The notes under the pieces: generated by a model | What the model was told of the DNA's origin: nothing | Database searches by the model: none | What the model saw: only the letters and a program-made list of their open reading frames with translations | Program-made: the position numbers and the translations under genes | Part shown: piece after piece, positions 7,906 to 16,513 of the stretch | How positions within the stretch are numbered: the first letter of the stretch is position 1 | How the letters are laid out: every line of letters begins with the position of its first letter | Assembly (NCBI RefSeq): GCF_000813425.1 | Contig: NZ_JWIB01000061.1 | Location: forward strand, 1-38,115 | Length of the DNA: 38,115 nt | Direction: 5' to 3' | Origin: Sporosarcina sp. ZBG7A | GTDB lineage: Bacteria; Bacillota; Bacilli; Bacillales_A; Planococcaceae

Positions 7906-9963
7906 TTACTCAAAAAACGAAAATGGAAACAACTCGAACTCCTTCTCTTTCTTCGAACCAGTCATCCGTGACTCGCGCAACGTTTTATCCGTGCAAAGCT
8001 GCTTCGGAACGTCCTTCTCTTTCATATAAACAAGCCGCTGCTTGCTGCACCCTTCAACCGCCAATCCACCCGTTTCGATATCTACAGTCACGCCTTTCAC
8101 GCCCTTTGGCGGAAGAAAAGGTTCAGACATCAATCCTTCATGAGCACCTTCCATAAATTCAATCCAAATCTGCTTCGACACAGATTTATCGATTGCATTT
8201 TCCAACTGTTTCCCGACGTCGTAGCCTGTCCATATGCCCGCCGTCAGCGTTGGTGAATAACCAATCAAATATTGATCGGAAATCGTCGTTCCTGACTTAG
8301 CGGCATAAGGACGAGATTGCTTCGCCCGCATTGAAATTCCAGTAGATGTCAAATAATCATTGAATACAGGGTCAAACATGCCGGTCAATAAATGCGTCAA
8401 CACAAACGCATTCTGCTCTGTCATCGCTCGCTTTTTTGTTTGTTCAGGATGCTCGTATACAAGTTTTCCGCGAGAATCTTCAATGGATAAAATCATCACG
8501 GGTTCCACTTTCTTTCCGCCAGAGGCGACTCGGTTATACGCACTCGTCATTTCAAAAAGCGTTACAGAGGACGTCCCGAGCGCGACCGCAGGTGACTCCG
8601 GAAACTTCACATTGATTCCTAGGTTTTCCGCCATTGCATTGTACTTTTTGTATCCAACCTCTTCCAGCGTTTTCACAGCGTAAATGTTGTCAGACACTGC
8701 GACGGCCTGCGCAAGCGAAATCGGGTGGTCCCCGAATTTACCGTTCACGTTGCTCGGTTCATATGAAGAACGACCACCGTCATACGTGAAAATTGTCTGC
8801 TCTGTCGAGATATACGTAAGGGGATTAAACCCGTCCTCCAAAGCCGCCGCATACAATATGGGCTTCATGGCAGAACCGGGCTGCCGCTTTGCCTGGGTCA
8901 CCCGGTTAAATGGGCTATCAGCAAAACTCCTACCACCAACCATTGCCGTCACTTCACCCGTCTCGGGTTTCATCGCAACGAATCCGAGCTGTAACTCATT
9001 CTCAGGCATTCTGTTCGCAATAACATCTTCAGCGGTCTTTTGATGCTTCAAGTCAAGCGTCGTCTTAATGGTCCAACCACCTTCAGCAGGGTACCGTCCT
9101 TTGTCGGTCAAGATTTTTTCAGCCTCTTGCCATACCTCATTCAAAAAGTAGGGAGCGACATCTTTAGAACTTGACCAATCTTCTGCTTTTAGCGCTAGGT
9201 TCTGATCCGCCGCGCGATCTTTTTGCTCAGAGGATATGAACCCTTGTTCTTCCATTAGTCGCAAAACAATTTTTCTTCGATTTGTAGACTTTTCCAAATT
9301 TGCGACTGGGGAATAAATCGAAGGACCTTTCGGAATCGCTGCAATCGTGGCGGCTTCTTCCAACGTCAGTTCGCTCGCTGATTTAGCAAAGAAATACCGA
9401 CTTGCCGCTTCAACACCATACATTCCATGTCCGAAATACACGGTATTCAAATAGCCTTCTAAAATCTTTTCTTTATCGTAAAATAACTCCATCCGGTACG
9501 CGTAGAGTGCTTCATTAGCTTTACGGGTCCATGACTTTTCATTGGATAGATACAAATTTCGCGCATACTGTTGGGTAATCGTACTCGCACCTTCTACTTT
9601 TCGACGAGCCTTCACGTCTTTCAGCACCGCGCCGCCAATCCGTTTGTAATCAAACCCGTTATGCTTATAAAAGTTTTTATCCTCTACGGCGATGAACGCA
9701 TCAACAAGGGAAGGAGACATCTTGTCAATATCGACCCAGTATCGTCGTTCGCCTGAAAAACGATCACCGATTTCCTTATCATTACGGTCCATAAAAACAG
9801 ATGCTTCAGGAACGCTTAACGAAGGTGCACCGGCAATTTGTGCGTACACTCTCAGGCAGACAAGCACTGTAAACAGTGCGGTTGCAGCAGTAATTGCGAC
9901 CAGCCCGGCGAAACGGAACCGTGCTCTGCGCTTACTCTTTTTTACATAGTCCGTTCGCCGCAT
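7906..9963 (-). CDS. pbpG: Class A penicillin-binding protein, PbpG (PBP2d)-like
   Basis: This 685-residue bifunctional peptidoglycan synthase acts outside the membrane. There is a basic cytoplasmic tail (1-18) and one membrane anchor (about 19-42). The GT51 glycosyltransferase domain spans about 65-240, with catalytic Glu94 in VEDKNFYKHNG, EGASTITQQ at about 124-132 and YFGHGMYGVEAASRYFF at about 176-192. The transpeptidase domain has Ser364-x-x-Lys367 (PGSAMK), Ser424-Asp-Asn (VSDN) and Lys556-Ser-Gly-Thr (AKSGTT). All catalytic motifs are intact. The position after ywhD matches B. subtilis pbpG, a sporulation enzyme. GGAGG lies about 10 nt before the ATG. Confidence 0.9.
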   Translation of the reverse strand: MRRTDYVKKSKRRARFRFAGLVAITAATALFTVLVCLRVYAQIAGAPSLSVPEASVFMDRNDKEIGDRFSGERRYWVDIDKMSPSLVDAFIAVEDKNFYKHNGFDYKRIGGAVLKDVKARRKVEGASTITQQYARNLYLSNEKSWTRKANEALYAYRMELFYDKEKILEGYLNTVYFGHGMYGVEAASRYFFAKSASELTLEEAATIAAIPKGPSIYSPVANLEKSTNRRKIVLRLMEEQGFISSEQKDRAADQNLALKAEDWSSSKDVAPYFLNEVWQEAEKILTDKGRYPAEGGWTIKTTLDLKHQKTAEDVIANRMPENELQLGFVAMKPETGEVTAMVGGRSFADSPFNRVTQAKRQPGSAMKPILYAAALEDGFNPLTYISTEQTIFTYDGGRSSYEPSNVNGKFGDHPISLAQAVAVSDNIYAVKTLEEVGYKKYNAMAENLGINVKFPESPAVALGTSSVTLFEMTSAYNRVASGGKKVEPVMILSIEDSRGKLVYEHPEQTKKRAMTEQNAFVLTHLLTGMFDPVFNDYLTSTGISMRAKQSRPYAAKSGTTISDQYLIGYSPTLTAGIWTGYDVGKQLENAIDKSVSKQIWIEFMEGAHEGLMSEPFLPPKGVKGVTVDIETGGLAVEGCSKQRLVYMKEKDVPKQLCTDKTLRESRMTGSKKEKEFELFPFSFFE

Positions 9964-10063
9964 CTCATCCCAACCTCCTCGACACTCTTTTAAGGGTAGT
10001 ATGCGAAAGGTCGGGGCAAATTAAACGGAAGACTTGGAAAAAACGCATCTCGTCAAGCAATGA

Positions 10064-10093
10064 TTGAAAAAAGGACTGTTGGAAGGCTATAAT
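10064..10093 (+). promoter_or_regulatory. Sigma-A promoter of ywiB-argS
   Basis: TTGAAA (10064-10069) and a perfect TATAAT (10088-10093) are 18 nt apart, just upstream of ywiB. Transcription would start near 10100, which rules out the longer ywiB frame that opens at 10064. Confidence 0.7.
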
Positions 10094-10126
10094 AGAGAGA
10101 TATATGAAATTAAAGGCGGTGAGCGG

Positions 10127-10564
10127 ATGGGAACGCAAAATTCGGCTGTGCCGGTGAAGATTAAACTAAAGTCGGCAATCCAACATCCCGGACAGGAAAC
10201 CGATAAGTACGAGCTCGAAATAGAAGGAACAATCGTTGAAAAAGCAGGCAACCGATACTTGCGCTATGAAGAAGAGCAGAATCGTGAACTCATAAAAACG
10301 ATGATCAAGCTAGACCCAGAAGACGCACTTGTTATGCGGACAGGCGCCATCAGGATGAGACTACCATTTGAATTGAACGGCAAGCGTGTTGGGACATACG
10401 CCAATGGACCACTCGCGATGGACTTGCTCGTCGTAACAAAAGAACTTTCCATTAAGTCTGAACAAAAAGCAGGCAAATTCCATGTGCATTACGACATGCA
10501 CTCCGAACAATCCTTGCTCGGGAGTTACCAACTAACTATTCACTATGCGGAGGGAACACTATGA
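10127..10564 (+). CDS. ywiB: DUF1934 beta-barrel protein YwiB
   Basis: This 145-residue protein belongs to the DUF1934/YwiB family, small lipocalin-like beta-barrels with no proven ligand. The ATG at 10127 is chosen because AAAGGCGGTGA lies before it and the promoter lies inside the longer alternative frame. The alternating hydrophobic pattern ([36 protein letters not shown]) fits an all-beta fold. Its stop overlaps the argS start by four bases (ATGA), so the two are translationally coupled, as in B. subtilis ywiB-argS. Confidence 0.82.
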   Translation: MGTQNSAVPVKIKLKSAIQHPGQETDKYELEIEGTIVEKAGNRYLRYEEEQNRELIKTMIKLDPEDALVMRTGAIRMRLPFELNGKRVGTYANGPLAMDLLVVTKELSIKSEQKAGKFHVHYDMHSEQSLLGSYQLTIHYAEGTL

Positions 10565-12228
10565 ATGCAGTAGAACAGATCCAGCACGAAGTTAAGACCG
10601 CCTTGCACAACGCAGTTCTAGCGACAGGCTTAGTAGAAGAGACGGAAGTACCAGCCATCAAGCTGGAAACGCCAAAGAGCAAAGAAAACGGCGATTATGC
10701 AACGAACATTGCAATGCAGCTCACTAAATTAGCGAAAAAGCCTCCGCGTGCGGTTGCAGAAGCAATTCTTGAGAAACTGGATAAAACGGGTACATCCATC
10801 GAGTCAATCGACATTGCAGGTCCTGGATTCATGAACATCGTTTTGAAAAAGGATTACCTAGATGATGTTGTAAAAACAGTGATCGACCAATCGGCAGCAT
10901 ACGGTCGCAACGACTCGGGCAAAAATGAAAAAATCCAAGTCGAATTTGTATCAGCAAACCCAACAGGTGACCTGCACTTAGGACATGCTCGCGGTGCGTC
11001 ACTCGGAGATTCCCTATGCAACATTCTCGACTTTGCAGGTTACGATGTTTCTCGCGAATACTACATTAACGATGCTGGTAAACAAGTAGAAAACTTGGCG
11101 TATTCATTAGAAGCACGTTACTTTGAAGAACTCGGACTCGAGAAAAAAATGCCGGAAGACGGTTATCAAGGTCCTGATATTATTCAAATAGCTAAGCAAC
11201 TCGTCGAAGAAAACGGCGACAAATTCGTACACGTGTCCGATGAAGAGCGCTATGCATTCTTCCGCGAATTCGGTTTGAAAATAGAGCTTGGAAAATTGCA
11301 ACAAGACTTAGCAGACTTCCGCGTGCCATTTGACGTTTGGTTCTCAGAGACATCCCTATACAAAGATGGCAAAATCGACGTAGCATTGAACAAGCTTCGC
11401 GAAAATGGTCACGTCTTTGAAGAAGAGGGCGCGACATGGTTCCGTTCGACTGAGTTTGGTGACGACAAAGACCGCGTACTCATTAAAAACGATGGCTCGT
11501 ACACGTATTTGATGCCAGATATCGCCTACCACGAAGACAAATTGAATCGCGGATTCGATAAGCTCATCAACATATGGGGTGCAGACCACCACGGATACAT
11601 TCCACGTATGAAAGCGGCAATTCAAGCACTTGGTTATGACCGCGAGACGTTAGAAGTGGAAGTTGCGCAAATGGTACAGCTCTATAAAGATGGCGAAAAG
11701 TTCAAGATGAGTAAACGTACTGGTAAAGCCGTTACACTTCGTGAACTCGTTGAATTGGTCGGTTTAGACGCAGCACGTTACTTCTTCGCAATGCGTTCAG
11801 GTGATGCACAAATGGACTTTGACTTGGATCTAGCCGTTTCTAAATCCAATGAAAATCCGGTGTATTACGCGCAATACGCACACGCTCGAATCTCTTCGAT
11901 TTTACGTGCAGCTAAAGAAAAAGGCGTATCATCATCTGTTGCCAACGTATCGTTGTTGAAAGCGGAAAAGGAAATCGATTTGATCAAAAAAATCGGGGAC
12001 TTCCCACAACTCGTCAGCGACGCAGCGCGCCTCCGCGCACCGCACCGCATCACGACATATATTCAAGAACTCGCATCCACATTCCATAGTTTCTACAATG
12101 CGGAAAAAGTGTTGGATGATGAGAATCGTGAGCTATCTGAAGCACGCCTAGCGCTGATCACAGCAGCTCGCACAACGATTGCCAATGCCTTGAAACTCGT
12201 TGGCGTCGCAGCACCAGAACGTATGTAA
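10561..12228 (+). CDS. argS: Arginyl-tRNA synthetase
   Basis: This is a 555-residue class I aminoacyl-tRNA synthetase that charges tRNA-Arg. The arginine-specific N-terminal Add-1 domain covers about 1-115. The HIGH-type motif is HLGH at 139-142 within [15 protein letters not shown]. The second catalytic signature is KMSKRTGK near 382-389. The helical anticodon-binding domain occupies the C-terminus (about 435-555, with [12 protein letters not shown]). Length and motif spacing are normal for the Gram-positive form. It ends with its own terminator; the insertion of the B12 region directly after it differs from B. subtilis gene order. Confidence 0.97.
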   Translation: MNAVEQIQHEVKTALHNAVLATGLVEETEVPAIKLETPKSKENGDYATNIAMQLTKLAKKPPRAVAEAILEKLDKTGTSIESIDIAGPGFMNIVLKKDYLDDVVKTVIDQSAAYGRNDSGKNEKIQVEFVSANPTGDLHLGHARGASLGDSLCNILDFAGYDVSREYYINDAGKQVENLAYSLEARYFEELGLEKKMPEDGYQGPDIIQIAKQLVEENGDKFVHVSDEERYAFFREFGLKIELGKLQQDLADFRVPFDVWFSETSLYKDGKIDVALNKLRENGHVFEEEGATWFRSTEFGDDKDRVLIKNDGSYTYLMPDIAYHEDKLNRGFDKLINIWGADHHGYIPRMKAAIQALGYDRETLEVEVAQMVQLYKDGEKFKMSKRTGKAVTLRELVELVGLDAARYFFAMRSGDAQMDFDLDLAVSKSNENPVYYAQYAHARISSILRAAKEKGVSSSVANVSLLKAEKEIDLIKKIGDFPQLVSDAARLRAPHRITTYIQELASTFHSFYNAEKVLDDENRELSEARLALITAARTTIANALKLVGVAAPERM

Positions 12229-12240
12229 TTTTCTACTTCA

Positions 12241-12270
12241 AGCCCTCCAGTATACATGGAGGGCTTTTTT
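12241..12270 (+). terminator. Terminator of argS
   Basis: AGCCCTCCA / TGGAGGGCT form a perfect 9-bp stem with a 7-nt loop, followed by six T residues, 12 nt after the stop codon. Confidence 0.93.
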
Positions 12271-12280
12271 GTGTGATCAA

Positions 12281-12330
12281 AAACAAGCGAAGCGCACCCG
12301 GATAATTCCTTAAACTAGGTTGAATTGTGT
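12281..12330 (+). repeat. 50-nt leader element, copy A
   Basis: This 50-nt element begins AAACAAGCGAAGCGC and ends AGGTTGAATTGTGT. It recurs 195 nt later (12476-12525) with a few substitutions in the middle. Each copy is followed immediately by a different 21-nt-period array. Its first 15 bases are identical to the minus-strand start of the dispersed element at 22977-23008. Confidence 0.8.
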
Positions 12331-12462
12331 GCCGATGCCGATTAATTCGCCGATAATGCCGATACTTGGCTCGAAAGTGCCGATTCCCCTCGCCGTAGTG
12401 CCGATTCATGCCACGAACTTGCCGATACTTGTTGGCATAGAGCCGATTCCTTTAAGCCGGCA
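12331..12462 (+). repeat. Tandem array A4, family 3 (GCCGAT, 21-nt period)
   Basis: GCCGAT begins at 12337, 12358, 12379, 12400, 12421 and 12442, exactly 21 nt apart, with extra copies at 12331 and 12349. The next bases are either ACTT or T plus variable sequence. Between the motifs the sequence is poorly conserved. It lies in the 816-nt gap between argS and btuF. Confidence 0.8.
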
Positions 12463-12475
12463 AGCTACAGTTTTG

Positions 12476-12525
12476 AAACAAGCGAAGCGCCCCCAAAAAA
12501 TCCCTTAAACCAGGTTGAATTGTGT
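12476..12525 (+). repeat. 50-nt leader element, copy B
   Basis: This is the second copy of the element at 12281-12330. It has the same length, with identical ends AAACAAGCGAAGCGC and AGGTTGAATTGTGT, and precedes array A5. Confidence 0.8.
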
Positions 12526-12533
12526 CCCGTTAT

Positions 12534-12654
12534 CGAGAAACTTCGCTAAGTGATGGAGAAATGACCATATGTGTCGGAGAACTCAGCCTGAGTGTTCGAA
12601 AAACCCCCGTCAGTGTAGGACAAATCGCCATGAGTGTCGTCCAACTCAAAACTT
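12534..12654 (+). repeat. Tandem array A5, family 4 (GTGT, 21-nt period)
   Basis: The AGTG/TGTG motif recurs at 12550, 12571, 12592, 12613 and 12634, exactly 21 nt apart. GGAGAA-like or GGACAA-like sequence follows in several units. Internal conservation is weak, but the spacing is exact over five units. Confidence 0.65.
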
Positions 12655-12694
12655 CCACCATCCACACAACATGACAATATTCGCCAGCACCCTC

Positions 12695-12722
12695 TCGACA
12701 TTTCCAGACACTTCTGTATAAT
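12695..12722 (+). promoter_or_regulatory. Promoter of the corrinoid operon
   Basis: TCGACA (12695-12700) and a perfect TATAAT (12717-12722) are 16 nt apart. The RNA would start near 12730, about 30 nt before the riboswitch aptamer. Confidence 0.65.
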
Positions 12723-12756
12723 AGGAATGTATCAAATTACATAACAAACACGAAAA

Positions 12757-12925
12757 AGGTGCCTTGAGCAATCGAGGTTAAAAGGGAAGCCGGTTCCAAT
12801 CCGGCGCGGTCCCGCCACTGTACGTGCTAGCTTATCTGCCAAAGCCCCCGGAAAAACTTTCGGGAAGGCGCGCAATGAGCGTCAAAGCACAAGCCAGGAG
12901 ACCTGCCTATTTTCGGTAATCACCC
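12757..12925 (+). promoter_or_regulatory. Adenosylcobalamin riboswitch (B12 element)
   Basis: The B12 box AGCCAGGAGACCTGCC is present at 12892-12907. Upstream are the GGTGCC...TGAGCAATCGAGG start and the CGGTCCCGCCACTGTA core (about 12808-12823), in the correct order for the cobalamin aptamer. Binding of adenosylcobalamin would reduce expression of the operon downstream. A Rho-independent terminator at 12987-13015 serves as expression platform. Confidence 0.95.
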
Positions 12926-12986
12926 GAGATCTACGAGGATAGACATGGTGAAATTTGGCGAAGTCCGCCTCATTTCCAATGCGCTC

Positions 12987-13015
12987 ATCCTCCATATACA
13001 CAATGGGGGATTTTT
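12987..13015 (+). terminator. Riboswitch-controlled terminator
   Basis: ATCCTCCAT (12987-12995) pairs with ATGGGGGAT (13003-13011), followed by T's, between the aptamer and btuF. GAGGAT at 12935-12940, just past the aptamer, is complementary to ATCCTC (12987-12992) and could form the competing antiterminator. Confidence 0.8.
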
Positions 13016-13044
13016 GTTTGGACAAAATAGGGGGAAAACAAATC

Positions 13045-14052
13045 ATGAAAAAAATGTGGCAACTGTGGCTTACAGCCGTACTTGCTGTCCTGCTTCTAAC
13101 CGCTTGTGGTGGAGCAGACGACAACAAAGACAAAGGAACAGATAACAACGCAGCAACAACTGAGCAGTCCGACAAAGATAACGGATCCGATTCAGAAGCA
13201 AGTGAAGATGCCGACGCCGCTACCTTCCCAATGACAATAAAAGATGCTACTGGCGTAGAAATCACACTTGAAAAAGCACCAGAAACAATCATTTCTACAC
13301 TTCCAAGCAACACGGAAATTCTCTTTGCACTTGGACTCGACGACGAAATCGTTGCAGTCGATGATTATTCAGATTTCCCGGAAGACGCAACACAAAAAGA
13401 AAAAATCGGTGACATGAACCTCAATATCGAAAAAATCATCTCTATGAATCCAGAAATGGTATTCGGACACGAAATGTCACTTCCTGGTTCTGAAGCTGGT
13501 TACCAACAAATCCGTGATGCTGGAATTCCCGTGTACATCGTGAAAAATGCGATGAACTTCGACGAAACGTACAGCACAATCGAAGCAATTGGCGAAGCAA
13601 CTGGCAAATCAGAAGAAGCGACAAAAGTCGTTGAAGACATGAAGGCGAAAGTCGAGGAAGTCGTTGCGAAAACTGCCGACATCGAAACTCCTAAACGTGT
13701 CATTGTAGAAACATCTGACGTACCTGAAATCTACGTACCTGGTAAAAATACATTCATGCAAGAAATCCTCGACAAGATTGGCGCTGAAAACGTCGTGACA
13801 GAAGAAGGATGGATCATGATTAGCCCTGAAGAAATCGTTAAACAAAATCCGGACGTCATGGTCATCATGCATGACTACACACCTGACGTTATCAACAGCG
13901 TCAAAAAGCGTGACGGCTTCGCTGACATTACAGCTGTCAAAGAAGACCAAGTTGTACAAGTCGACTCAAACTTAACTAGCCGAACAGGTCCACGTCTTGC
14001 TGAAGGACTTGAAGAAGTCGCAAAAGCAGTCTATCCTGAGGCATTTAAGTGA
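13045..14052 (+). CDS. btuF: Corrinoid-binding lipoprotein BtuF
   Basis: The gene starts at the ATG at 13045 after AGGGGG; the frame is open 90 nt further upstream, but that stretch contains the riboswitch terminator. The 335-residue product has a lipoprotein signal ending in the lipobox LLLTAC (Cys21), then a low-complexity Asp/Asn/Ser-rich spacer (about 22-60), then a class III solute-binding domain (FPMTIKDATGVEITLEKAP onward). It would sit on the outer face of the membrane and deliver cobalamin or cobinamide to BtuCD. The specificity is inferred from the riboswitch and the operon; on sequence alone a siderophore-type binding protein would look similar. Confidence 0.88.
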   Translation: MKKMWQLWLTAVLAVLLLTACGGADDNKDKGTDNNAATTEQSDKDNGSDSEASEDADAATFPMTIKDATGVEITLEKAPETIISTLPSNTEILFALGLDDEIVAVDDYSDFPEDATQKEKIGDMNLNIEKIISMNPEMVFGHEMSLPGSEAGYQQIRDAGIPVYIVKNAMNFDETYSTIEAIGEATGKSEEATKVVEDMKAKVEEVVAKTADIETPKRVIVETSDVPEIYVPGKNTFMQEILDKIGAENVVTEEGWIMISPEEIVKQNPDVMVIMHDYTPDVINSVKKRDGFADITAVKEDQVVQVDSNLTSRTGPRLAEGLEEVAKAVYPEAFK

Positions 14053-15044
14053 GAAAACCACTGATCGCCTACATCGTTTCAGCTGCCGTCCTATTGACGG
14101 CAGTTGGTCTTGGTGTATCTATCGGATCTGTCCATGTGCCGATCAGCACATTATGGAACCAAGGAGCAGATACGACGGCGACCAATATTTTATGGAAAAT
14201 CAGAATGCCGCGCGTCATCCTAGCTGGACTCGTCGGTGCGTCACTTGCCATTGCTGGTGCTGCATTCCAAGGGTTACTTAAAAACCCGCTTGCAGATCCA
14301 TACACCCTCGGAGTGTCATCCGGCGCCTCTGTAGGTGCTGTGATGACACTCTTTTTTGGCATTAGCATTCCATTCCTTGGTCTCTACACACTCCCTGTTT
14401 TCAGTATGGTGGGTGCCGCAATTACGATGTTTGTCGTTCTCGGCTTCGCCAAACTCGTCGATCGCGGTCTCAACATGGAAACCATCATTTTAACTGGGAT
14501 CATTTTCGGCTCATTCCTCGGCTCCGTACTATCACTAATGATTGCGCTTACAGGTGAAGAGTTGCGTCAAATCATTAGCTGGCTACTCGGCAGTGTTTCG
14601 ATGAAAGGCTGGAATTACATCAACATGATTCTCCCGTTCACCATCATTGGTTCGTTTCTTCTATGGATGAACCGCAGAGAGCTAAACGCGATGCTATTCG
14701 GGGAAGACCGGGCGAAGCACTTAGGCGTGGACGTCAAACGACGAAAACTCGTCATCTTAATCGGGGGCTCGATCCTAACGGGTGCAGCAGTATCCGTTTC
14801 AGGCACAATCGGTTTCGTAGGACTCGTCGTACCCCATATGACACGCCTACTTTGGGGATCTGACCATCGTCATCTACTCACACTATCGTTCATGAATGGG
14901 GCAACGTTACTCATCATTTGTGACCTCATTGCCCGTACGATTATTTCGCCGACAGAACTACCCGTTGGCGTCATCACCGCATTCATCGGCGCGCCGGTAT
15001 TTGCATTTATCTTTTATCGACAACGGAAAGGGGGGACTGCGTGA
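14049..15044 (+). CDS. btuC: Corrinoid ABC transporter permease BtuC (FecCD family)
   Basis: This 331-residue polytopic membrane protein of the FecCD/BtuC family has about nine or ten hydrophobic segments. Typical family stretches are visible: RMPRVILAGLVGASLAIAGA (about 54-73), NPLADPYTLGVSSGA (about 78-92) and GTIGFVGLVVPHMTRLLWG (about 254-272). It begins with GTG overlapping the btuF stop by four bases, so translation is coupled. Two copies would form the channel with BtuD. Confidence 0.92.
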   Translation: MRKPLIAYIVSAAVLLTAVGLGVSIGSVHVPISTLWNQGADTTATNILWKIRMPRVILAGLVGASLAIAGAAFQGLLKNPLADPYTLGVSSGASVGAVMTLFFGISIPFLGLYTLPVFSMVGAAITMFVVLGFAKLVDRGLNMETIILTGIIFGSFLGSVLSLMIALTGEELRQIISWLLGSVSMKGWNYINMILPFTIIGSFLLWMNRRELNAMLFGEDRAKHLGVDVKRRKLVILIGGSILTGAAVSVSGTIGFVGLVVPHMTRLLWGSDHRHLLTLSFMNGATLLIICDLIARTIISPTELPVGVITAFIGAPVFAFIFYRQRKGGTA

Positions 15045-16513
15045 TGTTGCACATACAAGGGTTAACTGGTGGATATGGCAAAGAACTAATCGTAAAAAAC
15101 GTGTCATTCGACGTACAACCTGGGGAAATACTTGGCATTCTCGGACCAAACGGAAGTGGGAAATCGACACTTCTCAAAATGATTTCAGGCATCCTACCGA
15201 AACAAGCAGGAACCGTTAAAATCGCGGACAGAGATGCAGATAGTTACTCACCTAAAGAATTTGCACGCAACGTTGCAGTACTTCCACAAATGCACGCACA
15301 TGCATTTTCGCATACTGTCAAGGCAACTGTTGAACTCGGGCGCTACCCGTACCAAACGGGGCTGTTCTCCTCGTGGACAGCTGAAGACGAAGAAGCTGTA
15401 ACCCATGCAATGGAACGTACAGGTGTTACACGCTATGAAAACACTCTGATCGAATCGTTATCAGGAGGAGAACAGCAGCGAGTCTTTGTCGCGCAAGCTT
15501 TAGCTCAGCAAGCTCCACTTCTGTTGTTGGATGAACCCACGAACCATCTGGACATCGCCTACCAACAACAATTGCTCGACACTGTCCGAAGTCTCGCAGT
15601 AGACGAAGGGAAAACCGTAGTTTCCGTCTTCCATGATGTCAACTTAGCAGCGCTCTATTGCGACCGATTACTCCTCATGGAAAACGGAGAAATCGCAAAA
15701 ATCGGCTCGCCGCAAGACGTTGTGCGGGAACCAATCATTCATTCCGTCTACAAAGCGGCTGTTAAAACACAAGCCCATCCGGAATTACCAAAACCACAAA
15801 TGACGTTGTTACCATCCATGAATGGAAGTGTAGAAGTGCCTCTCGTTGTGGATGAAACCCAGTTCGCCGTCACAGCAGATAGCGTGCAATTTCACGCACC
15901 ACAATCACTCAAAACGGTTTCGTCCGCGGTACATAATCCAGGAACTGGATGGTACACAACGTTCGTCAATCGCCATGTCGATGCAAATTATGATTGCGAT
16001 GACGTGAAAAAGGAAATGGAAGACTATCTTGAAAAGCGGGGTCATCACCTAACGGATACAGTCGGCATGATGACTGCTGTCCAAACACTACACGCTGAAA
16101 TTGCTAGCTTTGCAGATGAAGGCATCTCAATCGTCATCGCTGTCACAGCAGGCGTCGGAAATGCAGTTGACGTCTCAAAAGCACGAGAAAGGGAAGCGCG
16201 TGTCGGCACCATTAACACTTGGATTATCGTCAACGGTCGGCTTTCCGATGAGGCATTCATCCAAGCGATGATCACCGCAACCGAAGCGAAAACACGTGCG
16301 CTTCAGACGGAAAATGTGCTTGATCCGCTAACGGGAACTCAAGCAACTGGGACGTCGACGGATAGTTTACTCGTTGCGGCAACACAAATAGGACAAGAAC
16401 TCCCTTATGCAGGACCCATCACACCACTCGGTAAATTGATCGGGACTGGGGTCTATGAATGCACAATCCGGGCCATCCAGACTTACAAGGAGGCGAAGGG
16501 ATGGAAGGGCTGA
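15044..16513 (+). CDS. btuD-cbiZ: BtuD-CbiZ fusion: corrinoid transport ATPase and adenosylcobinamide amidohydrolase
   Basis: This 489-residue protein fuses two enzymes. Residues 1 to about 255 are an ABC ATPase: Walker A GPNGSGKST near 34-42, signature LSGGEQQR near 139-146, Walker B LLLLDEP near 159-165 and the H-loop in VFHDVN. Residues about 290-489 match CbiZ, which cleaves the aminopropanol side chain of adenosylcobinamide to give adenosylcobyric acid; NYDCDDV, TAGVGNAVDVS and NTWIIVNG are typical stretches. The ATG at 15044 overlaps the btuC stop by one base and is better spaced from the G-rich ribosome site than the GTG at 15041. The fusion would place corrinoid remodelling at the import complex. 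Confidence 0.9.
   Translation: MLHIQGLTGGYGKELIVKNVSFDVQPGEILGILGPNGSGKSTLLKMISGILPKQAGTVKIADRDADSYSPKEFARNVAVLPQMHAHAFSHTVKATVELGRYPYQTGLFSSWTAEDEEAVTHAMERTGVTRYENTLIESLSGGEQQRVFVAQALAQQAPLLLLDEPTNHLDIAYQQQLLDTVRSLAVDEGKTVVSVFHDVNLAALYCDRLLLMENGEIAKIGSPQDVVREPIIHSVYKAAVKTQAHPELPKPQMTLLPSMNGSVEVPLVVDETQFAVTADSVQFHAPQSLKTVSSAVHNPGTGWYTTFVNRHVDANYDCDDVKKEMEDYLEKRGHHLTDTVGMMTAVQTLHAEIASFADEGISIVIAVTAGVGNAVDVSKAREREARVGTINTWIIVNGRLSDEAFIQAMITATEAKTRALQTENVLDPLTGTQATGTSTDSLLVAATQIGQELPYAGPITPLGKLIGTGVYECTIRAIQTYKEAKGWKG

Noticed and set aside
10064..10126. Upstream TTG start for YwiB
   Set aside because: The extension lies over the -35 and -10 boxes of the promoter, and the ATG at 10127 has a good ribosome site.
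12320..12508. 62-residue frame in the argS-btuF gap
   Set aside because: It is made of the GCCGAT array translated as PI/IP repeats, with no ribosome site.
12955..13044. N-terminal extension of BtuF
   Set aside because: It would be encoded by the riboswitch terminator, and it would put the lipoprotein signal peptide internally.
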